A stretch of DNA of 64,000 bases from Phycisphaerales bacterium (GTDB lineage: Bacteria; Planctomycetota; Phycisphaerae; Phycisphaerales; UBA1924). Shown here one piece after another: positions 62,024-64,000 of this stretch. A program made the translations under genes and the position numbers. The stretch's first letter is position 1. The number at the start of each line of letters is the position of its first letter. The stretch spans positions 186,001 to 250,000 of the forward strand of contig RECY01000026.1 of the NCBI GenBank assembly GCA_007693785.1, written 5' to 3'. Below the pieces are notes generated by a model, which worked only from the letters and a program-made list of their open reading frames with translations, did no database searches and was not told the origin of the DNA.

Positions 62024-63546
62024 GCGCCGCCGCCGCCCTCGCCGGCCTGGCCCCCGCTCCCGCCGCCGGGCTTGCGTCGGCGACGACGCCGCTTCTTGGG
62101 TGCGCCGTCGCCCCGCTCCGCTGCGCGATCGCCGTCGGCGTGCGGGCCGGGCCCGGCGCCGCCCTGCTGCGATGAGCCCGTTGCCGGGTCTGTCGCCGGG
62201 GCGTCGGGCGAGCGCGTGCCGCCTTCCGCCCCGGGTTCGCGGCCGCCTTCGCCCTCGGGCCGACGCTTGCGACGCCGTTTTTTCTTCGTCGGCGAGCCCT
62301 CGCCCGGTGCGAGCCCCAGCTCGTTCATGATGCGATCGACCTCGCTCCCGCCGCTGGTGCGCCCGCGTTCGGCGTCCGGCGCGGGCTCGCCGTCGCGCCG
62401 CTTCTTGCGACGCTTGCGAGGCGGCGCCTCGCCGGACGCCTCGCCCGGGGCGGGACGCGGGGCCCGTTCCGGCTCCGAAGCCGCGCGTGCCGTGGGCGTG
62501 CGATCCGGACGCTCGCGGCGCGCCGGCCGCGCGGGCCGGGGCGTCGGCTCCGCCTTCGCGCGCACCGCACGCGGCTCGCCCGGCTCGGTCAGCTCCTCCA
62601 CCGGCACCGCCACGTCCCGGTTCGTCTCGTCCAGACGCACCAGCACGAGCTGGGTCAGGATCTGCGAGTCGATCACCGTGCCGTCCCCGTCCGGCGTGCC
62701 GACGCGCTTCTTCCGGTTCGGCAGGCGCTTGCGCAGCTCCTCGTACGTCTCGTCCTCGTACCGCAAGCAGCACATCAGCCGCCCGCACCGCCCGCTGATC
62801 TTCAAGGGGTCCAGCGTCGCCTTCTGCACCTTCGCGCTGCGCATGCTCACCGGCTTGAGCACCTTCAGAAAGTTCTTGCAGCAGCAGTACTGCCCGCACC
62901 GCTCATAGTCGGCCGTCAGACGCGCCTCGTCCCGCGCGCCCACCTGGCGCACCTCCACGCGGCAATCGTGGAACCGGCGCAGCTCCTGCTGCAGCGCGTG
63001 CGCCTCCACACGGTCGCGCTCGTCGCCCGAGAGCGCGGTGTAGTAGTACGTGATCCGCTCGTTGCCCAACAGCGGCTCGGCCTCCACCACCCGCACCGGC
63101 AGATGGAGCGATTCCGCGACCCGGCGCGCCCGCTTGACCAGTTCCGTCCGGCTCGCGTCGATCGCCGCCTGGCGGTCCATGTCCTCTTTGGTCGCGACGC
63201 GGAGGGCCATGCCGTCGGCGTGAAAGGGGTAGTCGCGACCGCCGGAGTTCTCGATGTACTCCAGCATCTCCTTGCGGCTCACGCTCTTGCTGCACCCGCT
63301 GTTCGGGCAGGTGCTCGTGAGCATCTCGCCCATCTCGATGCCGCGGTGCGTGCGCACGACGATCTTCGACCCGCACCCGGGCTTCGCGTCGCCCCGGTAG
63401 GGGAACTCACCGACCATCAGCATCACCCCGAAACGCACCACCAGCGTGCTCGGCGTGTTCAGACGCTCGTAGGCCTCGCGGTCGGCCTTCTCCTTGAGAT
63501 GCTCGGCCAGGTCGGCCTCGAACTGCGGCAGCGGGGTGATGGGCAT
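62008..63546 (-). CDS. ricT: PSP1/RicT-like protein with long basic tail
   Basis: A 512-residue protein. Residues ~35-285 match the PSP1 C-terminal (RicT/YaaT) family: VVRTHRGIEMGEML, ARRVAESLHLPVRVVEAE, the cysteine motif CGQYCCCKNFLKVLKPVSM and LKISGRCGRLMCCLRYEDE, which bind a [4Fe-4S] cluster in B. subtilis RicT. RicT there acts with RicA and RicF on RNase Y-dependent RNA decay and phosphorelay. The remaining ~225 residues are Arg/Lys/Pro/Gly-rich and disordered, with PPRKRRKKRRD, KKKRRRKRRP and KKRRRRRRKPG patches and one helix (SEVDRIMNELGL); they may bind RNA. AAAGGA lies six bases before the ATG. The RicT role is an inference. Confidence 0.85.
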   Translation of the reverse strand: MPITPLPQFEADLAEHLKEKADREAYERLNTPSTLVVRFGVMLMVGEFPYRGDAKPGCGSKIVVRTHRGIEMGEMLTSTCPNSGCSKSVSRKEMLEYIENSGGRDYPFHADGMALRVATKEDMDRQAAIDASRTELVKRARRVAESLHLPVRVVEAEPLLGNERITYYYTALSGDERDRVEAHALQQELRRFHDCRVEVRQVGARDEARLTADYERCGQYCCCKNFLKVLKPVSMRSAKVQKATLDPLKISGRCGRLMCCLRYEDETYEELRKRLPNRKKRVGTPDGDGTVIDSQILTQLVLVRLDETNRDVAVPVEELTEPGEPRAVRAKAEPTPRPARPARRERPDRTPTARAASEPERAPRPAPGEASGEAPPRKRRKKRRDGEPAPDAERGRTSGGSEVDRIMNELGLAPGEGSPTKKKRRRKRRPEGEGGREPGAEGGTRSPDAPATDPATGSSQQGGAGPGPHADGDRAAERGDGAPKKRRRRRRKPGGGSGGQAGEGGGGASDPS

Positions 63547-63631
63547 GAAGCGTCCTTTGGGAGGGGCAACGGGAGCCGGGCACTGGGGCCGAGCAAGGCG
63601 TGCCGGGGATTGTTGCCGCCTTCAGCCCGCT

Positions 63632-63657
63632 CCCGCACGGTCGCGGCTCGTTCGGAG
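63632..63657 (+). repeat. PDEPRP/stop repeat variant, intergenic copy
   Basis: Contains CACGGTCGCGGCTCGTTCGGA as at 21179-21201, but preceded by CCCG instead of CCCT, which removes the stop codon on the minus strand. It lies 85 bases upstream of the ricT-like start in the divergent region. Confidence 0.7.
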
Positions 63658-63762
63658 CTGGCTCCGCGGGCTCGACAGAGCGTAGACCCCCGATCTTGCC
63701 CGTACGCCCCCGCCCGCCCCCGTCCGCCGCCGCCCCGGCTCGCCCCGTTCCCCTCACTCGCG

Positions 63763-63768
63763 TAGCCT
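63763..63768 (+). promoter_or_regulatory. -10 hexamer TAGCCT, leaderless start
   Basis: Six bases before ATG 63775. Confidence 0.6.
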
Positions 63769-63774
63769 CGCCCG

Positions 63775-64000
63775 ATGCACCCCGCCGCACCGCCGCCCAG
63801 GCCGCTCCGCCTGCTTGTTGTCTGCCCGAGCTGGGTCGGCGACGTCGTGATGGCGACCCCCGCCCTCCGCCTGCTCCGCGAACGCCTGCCAGGAGCGTTC
63901 ATCGGGCTCCTGCTCCGCCCGGGGCCGGACCGCCTCCTCCGTGGGACGGACCTCGCCGACGAGATCCACGTCGATCGTGCCCAGGGCGTGCTCGGGCCTA
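63775..64000 (+). CDS. Glycosyltransferase family 9 (heptosyltransferase-like), partial
   Basis: The first 75 residues of a gene running off the window. After ~10 Pro-rich residues the GT9 N-terminus is clear: RLLVVCPSWVGDVVMATPALRLLRERLPGAFIGLLLRPG. The (N/S)W(I/V)GD(V/x)V(M/L)(A/S)xP motif is that of ADP-heptose:LPS heptosyltransferases. This fits with the LPS kinase-like and GT2 genes at 32.6-34.3 kb. The TAGCCT hexamer six bases upstream supports the ATG. Which heptosyltransferase it is cannot be judged from the fragment. Confidence 0.88.
   Translation, partial: MHPAAPPPRPLRLLVVCPSWVGDVVMATPALRLLRERLPGAFIGLLLRPGPDRLLRGTDLADEIHVDRAQGVLGP

Overview
The window is a high-GC chromosomal segment of a Gram-negative bacterium, most likely a planctomycete of the Phycisphaerae. 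That placement is an inference. It rests on three secreted proteins ending in a P-x-P tripeptide, a hydrophobic helix and a terminal RRR/RRRR, on a planctomycete-style signal peptidase and oversized LeuRS, on a HYEHAFE-motif nuclease-like protein, and on outer-membrane/LPS functions (MlaF/MlaD, Kdo-kinase-like and heptosyltransferase-like genes). No 16S rRNA gene is present to confirm it.

Layout. 0.1-3.4 kb: ABC-2 type permease, then a convergent two-gene alanine-rich cassette of unknown function. 3.9-6.5 kb: clpC. 7.2-9.0 kb: two secreted PEP-CTERM-like proteins. 9.2-12.9 kb: cysteine desulfurase, rsmD and an M16-like protein without the zinc motif. 13-19.2 kb (minus strand): atpG, small proteins, mlaD, mlaF, a DUF4190-like protein, yidD and rnpA. 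19.5-29.2 kb: GT-C glycosyltransferase, gpsA, P1B-type ATPase, mgtE, a lipoprotein, truA and a glycosyltransferase. 29.3-35.6 kb: iron-type solute-binding protein, coiled-coil membrane protein, Kdo-kinase-like protein, GT2, DinB-like protein and pdxJ. 35.9-42.3 kb: typA, atpD, a small protein and dnaB. 42.7-48 kb: a third PEP-CTERM-like gene carrying an amber codon, a DEAD-box helicase with a histone-H1-like tail, and an unknown protein. 48.1-55.3 kb: leuS, lepB, three small membrane proteins, tRNA-Ala(GGC) and a UPF0316 protein. 55.5-61.9 kb: the complete seven-gene mrpABCDEFG Na+/H+ antiporter operon. 62-64 kb: ricT-like gene and the start of a GT9 heptosyltransferase.

Two signals lie outside the ordinary gene list. 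First, at least 13 genes have a TANNNT hexamer exactly six bases before the start codon, and seven more have it at five, eight or nine bases. None of these has a Shine-Dalgarno sequence. This is the expected layout of leaderless transcripts. Second, several families of short palindromic repeats occupy intergenic space: GTGC-hairpin-CTCC modules (five copies), a ~145-bp element with 26-bp inverted ends (two copies plus a half copy), a 23-bp repeat that supplies the stop codon and a PDEPRP tail to two unrelated proteins, a 41-bp purine-rich repeat, and a palindrome that forms the C-terminus of TruA.

Other oddities are mrpE, whose only plausible start is ATA after a good ribosome binding site; atpG and atpD, which lie ~24 kb apart and away from other ATP synthase genes; and rnpA without rpmH beside it.
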